From contig JAFYGI010000029.1 of the NCBI GenBank assembly GCA_017543265.1, forward strand, positions 1 to 44,458: DNA of 44,458 bases, given 5' to 3'. The notes under the pieces are model-generated. The model saw only the letters and a program-made list of their open reading frames with translations. It was not told the origin of the DNA and made no database searches. The stretch comes from Bacillota bacterium. Its GTDB lineage: Bacteria > Bacillota > Clostridia > Lachnospirales > CAG-274. The first letter of the stretch is position 1; each line of letters opens with the position of its first letter. A program made the position numbers and the translations under genes. Below, in pieces: positions 43,920 to 44,458 of the stretch.

Positions 43920-44458
43920 ATGTATAAATTACTCAAAACCGAGGGCAGAGCAAAGCGCGGGGAGTTCACCACGGTACATGGTGTGATACAGACCCCCGTA
44001 TTTATGAACGTAGGTACTGCGGCGGCCATAAAGGGGGCTGTCGGCACGGACGACCTTAACAATTTAAAATGTCAGGTACAGCTTTCAAATACCTATCATC
44101 TGCACGTCCGTCCCGGGGACGAGGTTGTAAAAAAGCTTGGCGGCCTGCATAAATTTATGGTGTGGGACAAGCCTATTCTGACCGATTCGGGCGGATTTCA
44201 GGTGTTCAGCCTTACCACGCTGCGTAAAATAAAAGAGGAGGGTGTATACTTTAATTCCCACGTTGACGGACGTAAAATTTTTATGGGTCCCGAGGAGAGT
44301 ATGCGCATACAGTCCAATCTGGGCTCGACTATAGCTATGGCGTTTGACGAATGTCCGCCGTCCAAGGCAGACAGGACATATATCGAAAACTCGGTAGCAC
44401 GCACAACACGCTGGCTTTACCACTGTGTGGACGAGATAAAGCGTCTTAATTCGCTTGA
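43920..44458 (+). CDS. tgt: Queuine/preQ1 tRNA-ribosyltransferase, 5' part
   Basis: The first 179 codons of a protein that runs off the window end. It swaps guanine-34 of GUN-anticodon tRNAs for preQ1 in bacteria. Family motifs: TPVFMNVGTAAAIKG, LSNTYHLHVRPG, LTDSGGFQVFSL with the active-site Asp (D89), FNSHVDGRKIFMGPEESMRIQ and IAMAFDECPP. The nucleophilic Asp and zinc site lie beyond the window. Start at ATG 43920 with ACAGGAGA upstream. No stop codon within the window, so the gene is cut by the edge, not broken. Confidence 0.95.
   Translation, partial: MYKLLKTEGRAKRGEFTTVHGVIQTPVFMNVGTAAAIKGAVGTDDLNNLKCQVQLSNTYHLHVRPGDEVVKKLGGLHKFMVWDKPILTDSGGFQVFSLTTLRKIKEEGVYFNSHVDGRKIFMGPEESMRIQSNLGSTIAMAFDECPPSKADRTYIENSVARTTRWLYHCVDEIKRLNSL

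Overview
The window looks like chromosome of an anaerobic, plant-fibre-degrading Firmicute close to Ruminococcus (Oscillospiraceae, Clostridia). The signs are two secreted proteins with calcium-loop dockerin modules, Thr-rich and Ser/Gly-rich linkers, two secreted pectate lyases (families PL1 and PL9), pyruvate phosphate dikinase, formate-tetrahydrofolate ligase with FolD, strong AGGAGG-type ribosome sites, TTG/GTG starts, and A/T-rich promoters with 17-base spacers. The species cannot be fixed from the sequence alone. I see no phage, insertion sequence, CRISPR array, tRNA or rRNA.

Layout. 44-8566 holds cell-surface genes: a zinc-ribbon membrane protein, a dockerin-bearing HExxH metallopeptidase with GLUG repeats, a clostripain-like (C11) membrane-anchored peptidase, a zinc-ribbon/PH-like protein and a lipoprotein with an internal duplication. 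8873-11418 is a LytTR response regulator and GHKL sensor kinase pair. A probable free-standing small RNA (about 11505-11617) follows. 11719-19080 runs ftsK, fhs, a DUF5050-like lipoprotein, folD, a two-TM protein and a C39-like cysteine protease. 19215-22448 is a MoxR/DUF58/membrane-protein operon. 22561-24391 is an ABC exporter with a 60-residue membrane protein. 24498-26524 (minus) holds a dockerin protein and a small P-loop protein. 26811-31013 is a divergent type II topoisomerase pair. 31235-33599 holds a surface LRR protein, a zinc-ribbon membrane protein and 5-formyl-THF cyclo-ligase. 33814-36444 is ppdK. 36835-42594 is a divergent PL1/PL9 pectate-lyase locus with a 654-base control region. 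42646 to the end holds an rRNA N2-guanine methyltransferase and the 5' part of tgt.

How the parts fit. fhs, folD and the cyclo-ligase serve one-carbon folate metabolism. The two pectate lyases share a roughly 140-residue accessory module and lack dockerins, so they probably act as free enzymes, while the metallopeptidase and the 500-residue protein could dock on a scaffoldin that is not in this window.

The most unusual signal is regulatory. A 43-base quasi-palindrome (902-944 and 8664-8706) occurs twice, about 7.8 kb apart. Each copy contains two 13-base dyads 30 bases apart, and each sits in a divergent intergenic region with candidate -35 boxes at both edges. One copy is directly upstream of the LytTR/GHKL system, which suggests a small regulon of surface proteins. 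Two unexplained structured non-coding stretches (about 11505-11617 and 36444-36660) are the next most interesting items.
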